Shown here: piece by piece, positions 1-6,952 of the stretch | Layout: each line of letters opens with the position of its first letter | Numbering within the stretch: the stretch's first letter is position 1 | NCBI GenBank assembly: GCA_937902905.1 | Contig: CALELW010000108.1 | Span: 1 to 8,820 of the forward strand | Reading direction: 5' to 3' | DNA: 8,820 nucleotides | Source of the DNA: an uncultured Clostridium sp. | GTDB lineage: Bacteria; Bacillota; Clostridia; Lachnospirales; Lachnospiraceae | The notes under the pieces: model-generated | What the model saw: the letters and a program-made list of their open reading frames with translations, nothing else | Databases searched by the model: none | What the model was told of the DNA's origin: nothing | Made by a program: the position numbers and the translations under genes

Positions 1-37
1 CAAGGAGAACATCTGCGCCCCACCCTTGTTTGTATAT

Positions 38-66
38 ATACTAGCACAATCAAAGCGCAAAGTCAA
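38..66 (-). promoter_or_regulatory. Sigma-A-type promoter reading off the left edge
   Basis: On the minus strand there is TTGACT (66-61), a 17-nt spacer and TAGTAT (43-38), close to the consensus -35 and -10 boxes at ideal spacing. A transcript would begin near position 31. About 19 nt later comes an ATG (12-10), preceded by a G-rich GGTGGGG 5 nt upstream, which could start a gene outside the window; only four codons (M F S L) are visible. The rest of 67-146 shows only a weak GC-rich hairpin near 92-106 and no coding signal. Confidence 0.6.
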
Positions 67-146
67 TATATTTACTTACAATCGTCAGGCGGCTTACGCC
101 CCTCAAAAAAGACCAAGATTCGTACCAAATAAGTCAAATTTCGGCA

Positions 147-197
147 TATAAAAAGAGCGTAAAACGACACCACCAATAGGATGGGTGTTCTACGCTC
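147..197. terminator. Intrinsic terminator, possibly bidirectional, closing the minus-strand gene string
   Basis: GAGCGTA (155-161) pairs with TACGCTC (191-197). An inner helix of about 6 pairs (GACACC at 166-171 with GGTGTTC at 184-190, one bulge) extends it. On the minus strand the stem is followed by TTTTTATA (154-147). On the plus strand it is followed by AAAG and seven T residues (202-208). It lies 30 nt after the stop codon of the BlaI-type gene, so it ends that transcript. The U-tract on the other side means it could also stop antisense transcription. Confidence 0.8.
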
Positions 198-226
198 AAA
201 GTTTTTTTGTAGTACTTTGATGGTTA

Positions 227-547
227 TCATCCAACCATCTCCTCCACAACCTTCCGCAACTTTTCCAAACTCCCATCAAATAGCCGCTCTGCCAATGCAT
301 TTATTTCATAAACCTGCGTCTGCTCCTTCGTCACAAGGGGCTGGCAGACAAACTTTGGTTCAATCCGCCTTATGGCACCCTTTTCCACACACTTTTTAAT
401 AATTGTATAAGTCGTATTGCGGTTCCAGCCAACGCGCGCTGACAAAATCGGAACAATTTCACCCGCGCGGAGTTCACCCTCCTCCCACAAAAGTTCCATC
501 ACCTTAAGCTCGGATTCGCATAACTTAATGCCCTCTTTTTTATTCAT
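227..547 (-). CDS. BlaI/MecI/CopY-family transcriptional repressor, short
   Basis: This is a 106-residue winged-helix protein. The N-terminal domain (about 8-72) follows the BlaI pattern: CESELKVMELLWEEGELRAGEI, then the recognition-helix region WNRNTTYTIIKKCVEKGAI (41-59) and a wing ending near FVCQPLVT. The C-terminal dimerisation region keeps RLFDGSLEKL (88-97) but is shorter than in typical members of about 120-130 residues. Known family members repress beta-lactamase, PBP2a or copper genes and are inactivated by a BlaR1/MecR1 protease or by metal. No such sensor gene is in the window, and I see no cysteine pattern like CopY's. The ATG overlaps the GH43 stop by 8 nt and has AAAGGA 8 nt upstream (561-556), within the GH43 coding sequence. 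It is the last gene before the terminator at 147-197. Confidence 0.88.
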   Translation of the reverse strand: MNKKEGIKLCESELKVMELLWEEGELRAGEIVPILSARVGWNRNTTYTIIKKCVEKGAIRRIEPKFVCQPLVTKEQTQVYEINALAERLFDGSLEKLRKVVEEMVG

Positions 548-2072
548 CAGTCTCTTCCTTTCTCATCGTGAAATCTGAAAATGCTGCCTGACCTCCCTGC
601 GCTTTCGTTGCATAGCAGAAAAGTCCCGGACGCACACCGCAAAAATGATCCAGCTTAAAATACAGAGAAAATGGCTCTGCAAAAGTCTGCCAATTACCAT
701 CCTGCTTCCACTCAAACACCGCCGTATCTTTCATCCTTGTAAAATCAATTCTCGCCCGAAGTGTAACTTTGGCAGAAGAAAGCGGAATTTTCTCCTGTAC
801 TGCCGGCAGACTGTCATCTTCTTTCGAGTTCATCTGTCCATCTGCCACACCGTCTTTTGCCAGTTTCACAAGAAAATATTTTCCATTTTCCTTCGTAATT
901 CCGGCTAATGCATAGTCACTTTGCAGCATACAAAGTCCCGCTATATCGCCATCGGATAACGCCGAAGCATCTACAGTTACTGTTACAACACCTCCCGGAT
1001 ACGGCATCCTCTGAGTCAGCGTATTTGGAGCCTGTGTCACATTATTGCATATTTTTCCGGTCTGCAAAATCAACCGGTGGTTCAAAAGTTTCCACCTGCT
1101 GTCATCCGGCACATGATTCCACTGCCAGTAATTATGAAGAGAAGAAAAATCTTCATCTCCATATAATGGCGCATATTTGTGAGCCGGTTTTGTATCCTCT
1201 AAAAGCAGTTTATCTTCTACTTTTCCATCTACGCCAAATACCGGAAAATCATTTTCAAAATGAACCGGAACAAGAACCGGCAGTCTTCCCACGGCACCGC
1301 TGTCACGGAACAACATGGCATACCATTTTCCACTTGTTGTACTCACAATTCCTCCCTGGGCAACTCCCTGATTGCAGTAGCCGCCGTCGGTATCAAGCAC
1401 CTCTCCACCGGTATAAGGCCCTGCGAGCGAATCGCTTACATAGCAAGCCTGCGAACGTCTCGTATTGTCCCCCTTGCGGTAATGAATAAAAAACAAATAA
1501 TATTTCCCATTGATTTTGTACCAATGGGTTCCCTCGTAACCAAGATACACTTCATCCGGGTCCTCAACCAAAAGTTTATGTAAACCGCCCTCCTTCGGCG
1601 CCGTCATTTCTTCATTCAATTCCGTCACATAAATCTGGCGGTTTCCATAGGCAAGGAAAGCACGTCCCTCATCAAACAAAAACGAGCAGTCATGGTAGAA
1701 TCCCTCGATTTCATTTTTCTGCCATGGACCTTTTAAGTCCGGTGCGCGGAACAAATACGTTTTTCCCGTGTCATTGGCAACAAAAATCAGATAAAACATA
1801 CCTTTTTCATAGCGGAGTGTGGCAGCCCACATTCCTTGTCCATAAGCATTTTTTCCATTTTTTAAGCACTCTTGATCCGTAAGTTCAAGCGTCTCATACA
1901 CATAAGAATAAATTTCCCAGTCCGCCAGATTATAGGAGCGCAAAATCACACATCCCGGCATAAAATGCATCGTGGTACTTACCATATAATACGTGTCATC
2001 CACTCGAATTACATCCGGGTCCGGATAATCCAACGGGAGTACCGGATTTACCTTTTTCCATTTTTCTTCCAT
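540..2072 (-). CDS. Glycoside hydrolase family 43 protein (beta-xylosidase / alpha-L-arabinofuranosidase type)
   Basis: GH43 enzymes are inverting exo-glycosidases that mostly release xylose or arabinose from plant-derived oligosaccharides. The 510-residue protein has an N-terminal five-bladed propeller (about 8-295) with the catalytic base in DYPDPDV (D18), the likely pKa modulator in FYHDCSF (D128) and the likely general acid in GYEGTHWY (E180), so it looks active. A C-terminal beta-sandwich domain follows (about 305-505), beginning near NYWQWNHVPDD. No signal peptide is present, so it should act in the cytoplasm on imported oligosaccharides. The ATG start has GGAGG 7 nt upstream (2084-2080), inside the end of the membrane-protein gene, giving a 25-nt overlap and probable translational coupling. 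No sugar transporter or other xylan gene is in view. The exact substrate cannot be fixed by reading alone. Confidence 0.92.
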   Translation of the reverse strand: MEEKWKKVNPVLPLDYPDPDVIRVDDTYYMVSTTMHFMPGCVILRSYNLADWEIYSYVYETLELTDQECLKNGKNAYGQGMWAATLRYEKGMFYLIFVANDTGKTYLFRAPDLKGPWQKNEIEGFYHDCSFLFDEGRAFLAYGNRQIYVTELNEEMTAPKEGGLHKLLVEDPDEVYLGYEGTHWYKINGKYYLFFIHYRKGDNTRRSQACYVSDSLAGPYTGGEVLDTDGGYCNQGVAQGGIVSTTSGKWYAMLFRDSGAVGRLPVLVPVHFENDFPVFGVDGKVEDKLLLEDTKPAHKYAPLYGDEDFSSLHNYWQWNHVPDDSRWKLLNHRLILQTGKICNNVTQAPNTLTQRMPYPGGVVTVTVDASALSDGDIAGLCMLQSDYALAGITKENGKYFLVKLAKDGVADGQMNSKEDDSLPAVQEKIPLSSAKVTLRARIDFTRMKDTAVFEWKQDGNWQTFAEPFSLYFKLDHFCGVRPGLFCYATKAQGGQAAFSDFTMRKEETDE

Positions 2073-3145
2073 TTTTGTTCCTCCAATTCATGTAATCTGC
2101 GAATCTCCTCCGTCTCGACCGACTCTTTCGCATATCTTGCCTTTTCATATAATTGAGTCAAATATTCATCCGCCTTTTCCCCAGATAAATAAGTCTCCTT
2201 TAGTTCCTGCGGCGTCTGTGAGCGCGAAACCGAATTCTTTTGTGCACCGGATTGAATCTGTTTGTAAAAAGCCTTTCTGACAAATCCATCGTTACCTGCC
2301 GGGAACTGCTTTTCCCGTTTTGCTACCGGTACAAGCCGTATATGTTCCTCATCCTCTTTTGTCTCAATCACCTGTTCCGCAAATTCATAGGAAGGCTTTT
2401 TGCGGTGAAATACCAGATAACAAATCAATTTAAAAATGCCATAAGCAGCCAGAATAACTACCGCCACAATCAGTACAATCAATACGGTATACCGCAGTAA
2501 TGTAAGCCAGAAATTGCCCTTTTGCTCTTCCTGCTGCTGCCGTACCACAGTCTCTCTTGACTGGCTTTCCGGTCCCGCTGCCGGCTCTTCCTTCTCTTTT
2601 GTTTCCTCCACCGCAGCCTTTTCTTTTGAATCCTTTTCAAAATTCCACTCCGGTTTATATCCTGCCGCCACAAATAAAAGCAAAACCGTAAGAATTCCTG
2701 CAGCATAGAAAGGAATCCAGTCCTTCCTGCGGTTCACATTTATGCGGCGTTTCGTTTCCTCGGAAACACTTGGATTGCAGCCTGCTACAAGATACTGCCC
2801 ACGCCAGTATTCACCGGCAAATCCAACAACAATCGCCGCCAGATAGAAAATACTGCACAGCCAGAAACTATCATCGGCGGCCTCTAAAATAGTGCCCGGC
2901 ATCATAAAGAGTCCGGCTAACACAAGTGCCCCCACATGGCAGGATGCAACTTTTCTTTCCTCCCGCTTTTCTTGCTGATAAAAATGCCAGTAAAATAATA
3001 TTGGCACAAAAACAAAAAAGACAAAACGCCCATAAGAATACACATCGCCGGCATCAAACCAGTGAACAAAAGAGGTAAACACCCCAAGAATTAACAACTC
3101 ATAATAAAGAAATGCCAAAAAACGGCACCGCCTACGAATTTTCAC
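2048..3145 (-). CDS. Multi-pass membrane protein with DUF4129-like C-terminus (GTG start)
   Basis: The reading frame is open from an ATG at 3172 (374 residues), but I place the start at the GTG at 3145 (365 residues) because of its strong ribosome binding site. In the longer numbering there are about five hydrophobic segments (17-38, 48-66, 78-97, 103-122, 153-172). A charged Glu/Lys/Gln-rich linker follows (about 178-218), then a sixth long hydrophobic segment (222-256) and a charged cytosolic tail. The tail has FVRKAFYKQIQ (297-307), SQTPQELKETY (318-328) and LTQLYEKARYA (338-348), the spacing and residues expected of DUF4129, which is common in MoxR-DUF58 clusters. The usual extracellular transglutaminase domain is absent. 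Its place after MoxR and DUF58 suggests a membrane platform for that pair. The 3' end overlaps the GH43 gene by 25 nt in another frame. Confidence 0.85.
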   Translation of the reverse strand: MKIRRRCRFLAFLYYELLILGVFTSFVHWFDAGDVYSYGRFVFFVFVPILFYWHFYQQEKREERKVASCHVGALVLAGLFMMPGTILEAADDSFWLCSIFYLAAIVVGFAGEYWRGQYLVAGCNPSVSEETKRRINVNRRKDWIPFYAAGILTVLLLFVAAGYKPEWNFEKDSKEKAAVEETKEKEEPAAGPESQSRETVVRQQQEEQKGNFWLTLLRYTVLIVLIVAVVILAAYGIFKLICYLVFHRKKPSYEFAEQVIETKEDEEHIRLVPVAKREKQFPAGNDGFVRKAFYKQIQSGAQKNSVSRSQTPQELKETYLSGEKADEYLTQLYEKARYAKESVETEEIRRLHELEEQKWKKNGKR

Positions 3146-4263
3146 TACATACCCCTCCATTTCACAAGACATTTTGCAATTGACGGAGGTATCTCCCGAA
3201 ATTCATTATCCTCCCCATACTCGGAAAACGTTGGAGCAATCCACGTCAAAGATTCGTTCCGGCGCAGCATATCGGAAACTGCCTTTTGCATTGGCTTTTT
3301 TCCTGCCGCAGAAATGAGAATCACGTGCTGCTCCCTGCGGATTTTTTCGCACTCTCTTATCACAAAATCTTCCCCTTTGCTAAGTGGGTGCTCATAAGAA
3401 ATCAATGCCAGCGCACGGCGTGCCGCCGCAATCTGGGTTCTTCCGGTTCCTTCCATGGAATATTTCTCATCACCGGAAATAACTAACTTTGTTTCTACAC
3501 CTTCTTTGCTTAAATAATAAACAAAGGAATACGCGAGTCGAATACTCTCTTCCATCAAATCAACGGAGACAAAAACACCGGGCGATTCCAGATTGAGCAG
3601 AATTACGACAGGAGTAGAAGCAGTATATTCCGCTGTTTTTACCTGCCAGTTTCCCATTCTTGCCGACGCCTTCCAGTGGATTTTACGCATCGAATCTTCC
3701 GGCGTATACTCCCGGACACCACCACTTAAGAACGGGTCTTCAAACAGTGGCACATTCGTTTTACACGAACCTGTCATATGCCGAAACACCGGCATCAGCT
3801 TTCGAATATCCATACGGGACGGGTATACCAAAAGCGAAACTTCCACCGGAATTTTATGGACAAACGTATGACGGCAGAACAAATCATAACTGACTAGTTC
3901 TGCCTCTTGAATCTGATAAAACCCACGTTTTTTGCAAGTAAATTTTAATTTTCGGCGCACTTTCTCAAAGCCATCCACACTCATGACATCATTCCGGTAA
4001 AAATGGTCTGAAACCGTTCCGCTCTCCGCTCCCTCAAACTGCAAAAAGCGGGAGGCTAAAAACTTCACACACATAATCGGCAGACCCATTTTTTTCTTAT
4101 TCACTGCTGTTTCATATAAAAACAACGTATCGCCCTCTCCTGCCTGTTCCTCTGAAAAGGTAAGTGTCACTTCAAAGTTTTCCATCCAATGTCTGCTGTA
4201 ATGAAACGTATGAATGAAATAAACGATAAACAGCACAAGGGCAAGAAATAACATGATTATCAC
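3145..4263 (-). CDS. DUF58 domain protein, membrane-anchored, partner of the MoxR ATPase
   Basis: This is a 372-residue protein with one N-terminal membrane segment (about 2-20) and a long soluble part. The DUF58 signature GGVREYTPEDSMRKIHWKAS (181-200) is clear, with VKTAEY (208-213) just after. DUF58 proteins usually carry a vWA-like fold whose metal site begins with an Asp-rich DxSxS motif. Here the matching strand reads VVILLNLES (219-227), with Asn in place of the first Asp, so metal binding may be lost. The family often has two adjacent N-terminal membrane helices; only one is evident here. The GTG start overlaps the MoxR stop (GTGA) and has GGAGG 10 nt upstream (4278-4274). The alternative ATG at 4254 is 19 nt from that site. 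The gene pair is a classic MoxR-DUF58 module, but its cellular role is unknown. Confidence 0.9.
   Translation of the reverse strand: MIIMLFLALVLFIVYFIHTFHYSRHWMENFEVTLTFSEEQAGEGDTLFLYETAVNKKKMGLPIMCVKFLASRFLQFEGAESGTVSDHFYRNDVMSVDGFEKVRRKLKFTCKKRGFYQIQEAELVSYDLFCRHTFVHKIPVEVSLLVYPSRMDIRKLMPVFRHMTGSCKTNVPLFEDPFLSGGVREYTPEDSMRKIHWKASARMGNWQVKTAEYTASTPVVILLNLESPGVFVSVDLMEESIRLAYSFVYYLSKEGVETKLVISGDEKYSMEGTGRTQIAAARRALALISYEHPLSKGEDFVIRECEKIRREQHVILISAAGKKPMQKAVSDMLRRNESLTWIAPTFSEYGEDNEFREIPPSIAKCLVKWRGM
3152..3158 (-). promoter_or_regulatory. Shine-Dalgarno deciding the start of the DUF4129-like membrane protein
   Basis: GGAGGGG on the minus strand lies 6 nt before a GTG at 3145, which overlaps the TAG stop of the DUF58 gene by one base (TAGTG). 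The upstream ATG at 3172 is preceded by an A-rich stretch without a Shine-Dalgarno. This makes the GTG the likelier start and reduces the apparent 28-nt overlap to a stop/start overlap. Confidence 0.75.
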
Positions 4264-5195
4264 TTGGCAAAATCCTCCGTCGGTGCTGTTACAAAATGCG
4301 TAATTTCCTCAATGTAATCGGACGCTTTTTTATTTGTGCTGTACACGTCCTCTAAAATCAGCCGGTGTGAAAGCACAAACGGTGCCAGATACTTCACCGT
4401 CTCCGGCGTCACAAAATGCTCGCCCTTTAATGCCGAATAACATTTTGCTGCACGCAAAAATACAAGTGCCCCACGCGGACTGACGCCGAGTGCAATGTTA
4501 TTATGCTTACGGGTAGCTTCCACAAGGTCTAAAATATAATCCTCAATCACAGGTGCCGCATAAACCTCTTCGCACTGCTTCCGCATCGCCGCCAGTTCTT
4601 CTTTTGTGCAGACAGGCTCAAGTGTCAAAAGCGGATTATCTGCTGCAAACCGGTGCAGAATTTCTCGCTCGCCTTCGCGGTCTGGATATCCCATCGGAAT
4701 CTGCATGATAAAACGGTCAAGCTGTGCTTCCGGAAGTGGAAATGTACCTGAAGATTCTACCGGGTTCTGCGTCGCAATTACAAAAAACGGGTCCGGTAAT
4801 TCCATGGTGACACCGTCAATCGTTGCCTGATGTTCCTCCATACTCTCTAACAGACTTGACTGCGTACGCGGCGTCGCGCGGTTAATCTCATCTGCCAACA
4901 GAATATTCGTGAAAATGCCACCCGGGCGAAATTCAAATTCTGAATTTTTCTGATTAAAAAAGTGGATTCCCGTTACATCCCCCGGAAGTAAATCCGGTGT
5001 AAACTGGATTCTCTGAAAATCCAGTGAAAGAGATGCTGCTAACGCTTTCGCAAGCATCGTCTTTCCGGTTCCCGGCACATCCTCAAGCAGAATATGACCG
5101 CCTGCTAAAAGTGCCGTAAGAACCAAATCAATCGTCTCTGACTTTCCAACGATTACCTTCTCCATGTTCGACTTAATCTGATGAAAATCCATCAC
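4260..5195 (-). CDS. MoxR-family AAA+ ATPase
   Basis: MoxR ATPases are AAA+ chaperone-like enzymes of the helix-2-insert clade, usually encoded beside DUF58/vWA proteins and thought to remodel or activate protein complexes, often at the membrane. The 311-residue protein has Walker A EDVPGTGKT (38-46), Walker B NILLADEIN (97-105, with D102 and E103), sensor 1 ATQNPVE (141-147, N144) and a sensor 2 arginine in GVSPRG (R241), followed by the helical lid. It has no membrane segment, so it is cytosolic. The start is ambiguous: GTG at 5195 and ATG at 5192 are adjacent, and the GTG has an AAGGGGG about 8 nt upstream. The gene starts 28 nt after ribH, and its TGA overlaps the GTG of the DUF58 gene by 4 nt. 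The client protein cannot be told from sequence. Confidence 0.93.
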   Translation of the reverse strand: MMDFHQIKSNMEKVIVGKSETIDLVLTALLAGGHILLEDVPGTGKTMLAKALAASLSLDFQRIQFTPDLLPGDVTGIHFFNQKNSEFEFRPGGIFTNILLADEINRATPRTQSSLLESMEEHQATIDGVTMELPDPFFVIATQNPVESSGTFPLPEAQLDRFIMQIPMGYPDREGEREILHRFAADNPLLTLEPVCTKEELAAMRKQCEEVYAAPVIEDYILDLVEATRKHNNIALGVSPRGALVFLRAAKCYSALKGEHFVTPETVKYLAPFVLSHRLILEDVYSTNKKASDYIEEITHFVTAPTEDFAK

Positions 5196-5223
5196 CCCTG
5201 CTGCCCCCTTTTATTGTTTCTTT

Positions 5224-5685
5224 TTATAACTCTTTCATTAAGTTTACCATCTCAATGGCAGAACATGCAACATCATATCCTTTATTTCCTGCTTTTGTAC
5301 CAGCACGCTCAATTGCCTGCTCAATATTATCGGTTGTCAATACACCAAACAGAGTCGGTACTCCGGTATTTAAACCAACGGTTGCAACTCCCTTGCTCAC
5401 CTCTGCGCAGACATAATCATAATGAGAAGTTGAACCTTTGATTACGGCACCAAGACAGATTACCGCATCATATTTTCCACTTGCAGCCATCTTCTGTGCA
5501 ACAATCGGAATCTCAAATGCGCCCGGCACATAAGCAAGCTCCACATCGTTTGTGTCCACGCCATGACGTACTAAGGCATCCTCTGCACCGCCAATCAGTT
5601 TGTTCACAATAAACTCGTTAAATCTTGCTGCCACAATACCAACTTTGAGTCCTTTTCCAATTACGTTTCCTTCTAATGTTTTCAT
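5224..5685 (-). CDS. ribH: 6,7-dimethyl-8-ribityllumazine synthase RibH
   Basis: Lumazine synthase condenses the aminouracil intermediate with dihydroxybutanone phosphate; in this family it commonly assembles into pentamers or 60-mer capsids. Motifs, numbered from the longer start at 5691, are ARFNEFI (22-28), VPGAFEIP (55-62), GAVIKGSTSHYDY (81-93) with the likely general-acid H90, and FGVLTTDNIEQAIERAG (115-131) with phosphate-binding R129. Two in-frame ATGs lie 6 nt apart. The only good Shine-Dalgarno (GAGG, 5697-5694) is 2 nt from the upstream ATG at 5691 but 8 nt from the ATG at 5685, so I chose 5685. That gives 153 residues starting MKTLEG, a common lumazine synthase beginning. The gap from ribBA is 20 nt. 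The next gene begins 28 nt downstream with no terminator between. Confidence 0.96.
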   Translation of the reverse strand: MKTLEGNVIGKGLKVGIVAARFNEFIVNKLIGGAEDALVRHGVDTNDVELAYVPGAFEIPIVAQKMAASGKYDAVICLGAVIKGSTSHYDYVCAEVSKGVATVGLNTGVPTLFGVLTTDNIEQAIERAGTKAGNKGYDVACSAIEMVNLMKEL

Positions 5686-5693
5686 TTTCATTT

Positions 5694-5697
5694 CCTC
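5694..5697 (-). promoter_or_regulatory. Shine-Dalgarno deciding the ribH start
   Basis: GAGG on the minus strand lies 8 nt before the ATG at 5685 and only 2 nt before the ATG at 5691. The spacing favours the inner start, so lumazine synthase probably has 153 rather than 155 residues. Confidence 0.7.
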
Positions 5698-5705
5698 ACT
5701 TTCTT

Positions 5706-6932
5706 TTATTTATCTTTTTTCGCACGTGTTACATCATAGTGCGTCATATGCTGCATTTTTTCCTGCTTTGTCACAAGATACTTATAATCCTCCGGTTTTG
5801 GTGCAATTTCAATCGGAACACGCTCCACAATTTCAATTCCATAGCCGGCAAGTCCTGCAATTTTAGTCGGGTTATTCGTCAAAAGACGAAGTTTTTTTAC
5901 GCCCAAATCATACAAAATCTGAGCACCAATTCCATACTCTCTAAGGTCCGGAGCAAATCCCAATTTTACATTTGCCTCTACCGTATCATAACCCTGCTCC
6001 TGCAGTTCATAAGCTTTCAATTTGTTCAAAAGGCCGATTCCTCTGCCTTCCTGTCTCATATAAAGAAGAATTCCTCTGCCTTCTTTGGCAATCATGCGCA
6101 TAGCACTTTCTAACTGCTCGCCGCAGTCACAGCGGCAGGAGCCAAATACATCACCGGTCAGACATTCCGAATGAACACGGCAAAGTACCGGTTCACCATC
6201 CGACACATCTCCCATCGTAAGGGCTACATGATGCTCACCGTTCGTAATATTCTGATATCCGTGAATCCGGAAATTTCCATATTTCGTTGGAAGTTTTGCC
6301 TCGGCTTCTTTTTTTACAAGACTTTCTTTTTCCAAACGTTTCTTAATTAAATCCTCAATTGTAATCACATGCAGATTATGCTCTTTGGCAAATTCTAAAA
6401 GTTCGGTTGTACGCATCATCGTACCATCCTCACGCATAATCTCACAGCAAAGACCACATTCTTTCAGACCGGCTAACCGCATCAAATCCACCGTTGCCTC
6501 TGTGTGTCCGGCACGCTTTAACACGCCGCCTTCTCTTGCTTCAAGAGGAAACATGTGCCCCGGTCTTCGAAAATCTTCCGGTTTCACGCCATCTTCCACA
6601 CACTTCATTGCCGTCAGCGAACGCTCTACCGCAGAAATACCGGTCGTTGTGTCCACATGGTCAATCGAAACGGTAAATGCCGTTGAATGATTATCCGTAT
6701 TCACCGCTACCATCTGGTCAAGCCCCAGTTTTTTCGTCATCTCTTTACTCATCGGCATACAGATTAATCCTTTTGCCAGACTTGCCATCGCATTTACATT
6801 TTCTGTCGTAGCAAATTCTGCGGCACAAATCAAATCGCCTTCATTTTCACGGTCCGGGTCATCAATCACTAAAATTAATTTTCCATCTCTTAAATCCTGT
6901 AACGCCTCATCAATCGTTGCAAATCCTGCCAT
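5706..6932 (-). CDS. ribBA: Bifunctional 3,4-dihydroxy-2-butanone-4-phosphate synthase / GTP cyclohydrolase II RibBA
   Basis: This fusion makes both precursors of the pathway: dihydroxybutanone phosphate from ribulose-5-phosphate (N-terminal half) and the diaminopyrimidine from GTP (C-terminal half). The 408-residue length is typical. The DHBP synthase domain (about 1-200) has DDPDRENEGDL (24-34), RRPGHMFPL (122-130) and AGHTEATVDL (141-150). The GTP cyclohydrolase II domain (about 205-400) has ECLTGDVFGSCRCDCG, with the three zinc cysteines C257, C268 and C270, then YMRQEGRGIGL (291-301) and LLTNNPTKIAGL (350-361). All catalytic signatures of both halves are present, so both activities should be intact. 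The ATG is preceded by AAAGGA at 9 nt (6947-6942), with a second GAGG only 3 nt away. The gap from ribE is 20 nt. Confidence 0.97.
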   Translation of the reverse strand: MAGFATIDEALQDLRDGKLILVIDDPDRENEGDLICAAEFATTENVNAMASLAKGLICMPMSKEMTKKLGLDQMVAVNTDNHSTAFTVSIDHVDTTTGISAVERSLTAMKCVEDGVKPEDFRRPGHMFPLEAREGGVLKRAGHTEATVDLMRLAGLKECGLCCEIMREDGTMMRTTELLEFAKEHNLHVITIEDLIKKRLEKESLVKKEAEAKLPTKYGNFRIHGYQNITNGEHHVALTMGDVSDGEPVLCRVHSECLTGDVFGSCRCDCGEQLESAMRMIAKEGRGILLYMRQEGRGIGLLNKLKAYELQEQGYDTVEANVKLGFAPDLREYGIGAQILYDLGVKKLRLLTNNPTKIAGLAGYGIEIVERVPIEIAPKPEDYKYLVTKQEKMQHMTHYDVTRAKKDK

Positions 6933-6952
6933 TATCCTCGTTCCTTTCTGTA

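Noticed and set aside
29..48. TTGT...ACAA arms around the -10 box as a possible BlaI operator
   Set aside because: Only 4-bp arms match and the inner bases are not symmetric. The orientation is also opposite to the TACA-nn-TGTA type of known BlaI operators.
92..106. Short GC-rich hairpin (GGCG/CGCC)
   Set aside because: The stem is only 4 bp and has no U-tract on either strand, so it is not a credible terminator.
908..1489. Long plus-strand open frame of 193 codons opposite the GH43 gene
   Set aside because: It lies wholly antisense to a well-supported GH43 gene, resembles no family I know, and shows no convincing ribosome binding site or promoter.
5196..5223. Possible terminator or promoter between ribH and MoxR
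   Set aside because: The 28 nt are A- and G-rich with no inverted repeat, no U-tract and no -35/-10 pair.
5676..6113. Plus-strand frame of 145 codons opposite ribBA
   Set aside because: It is antisense to conserved cyclohydrolase II motifs. Its Phe/Ser/Leu-rich content is what reverse-reading of an AT-rich gene produces.
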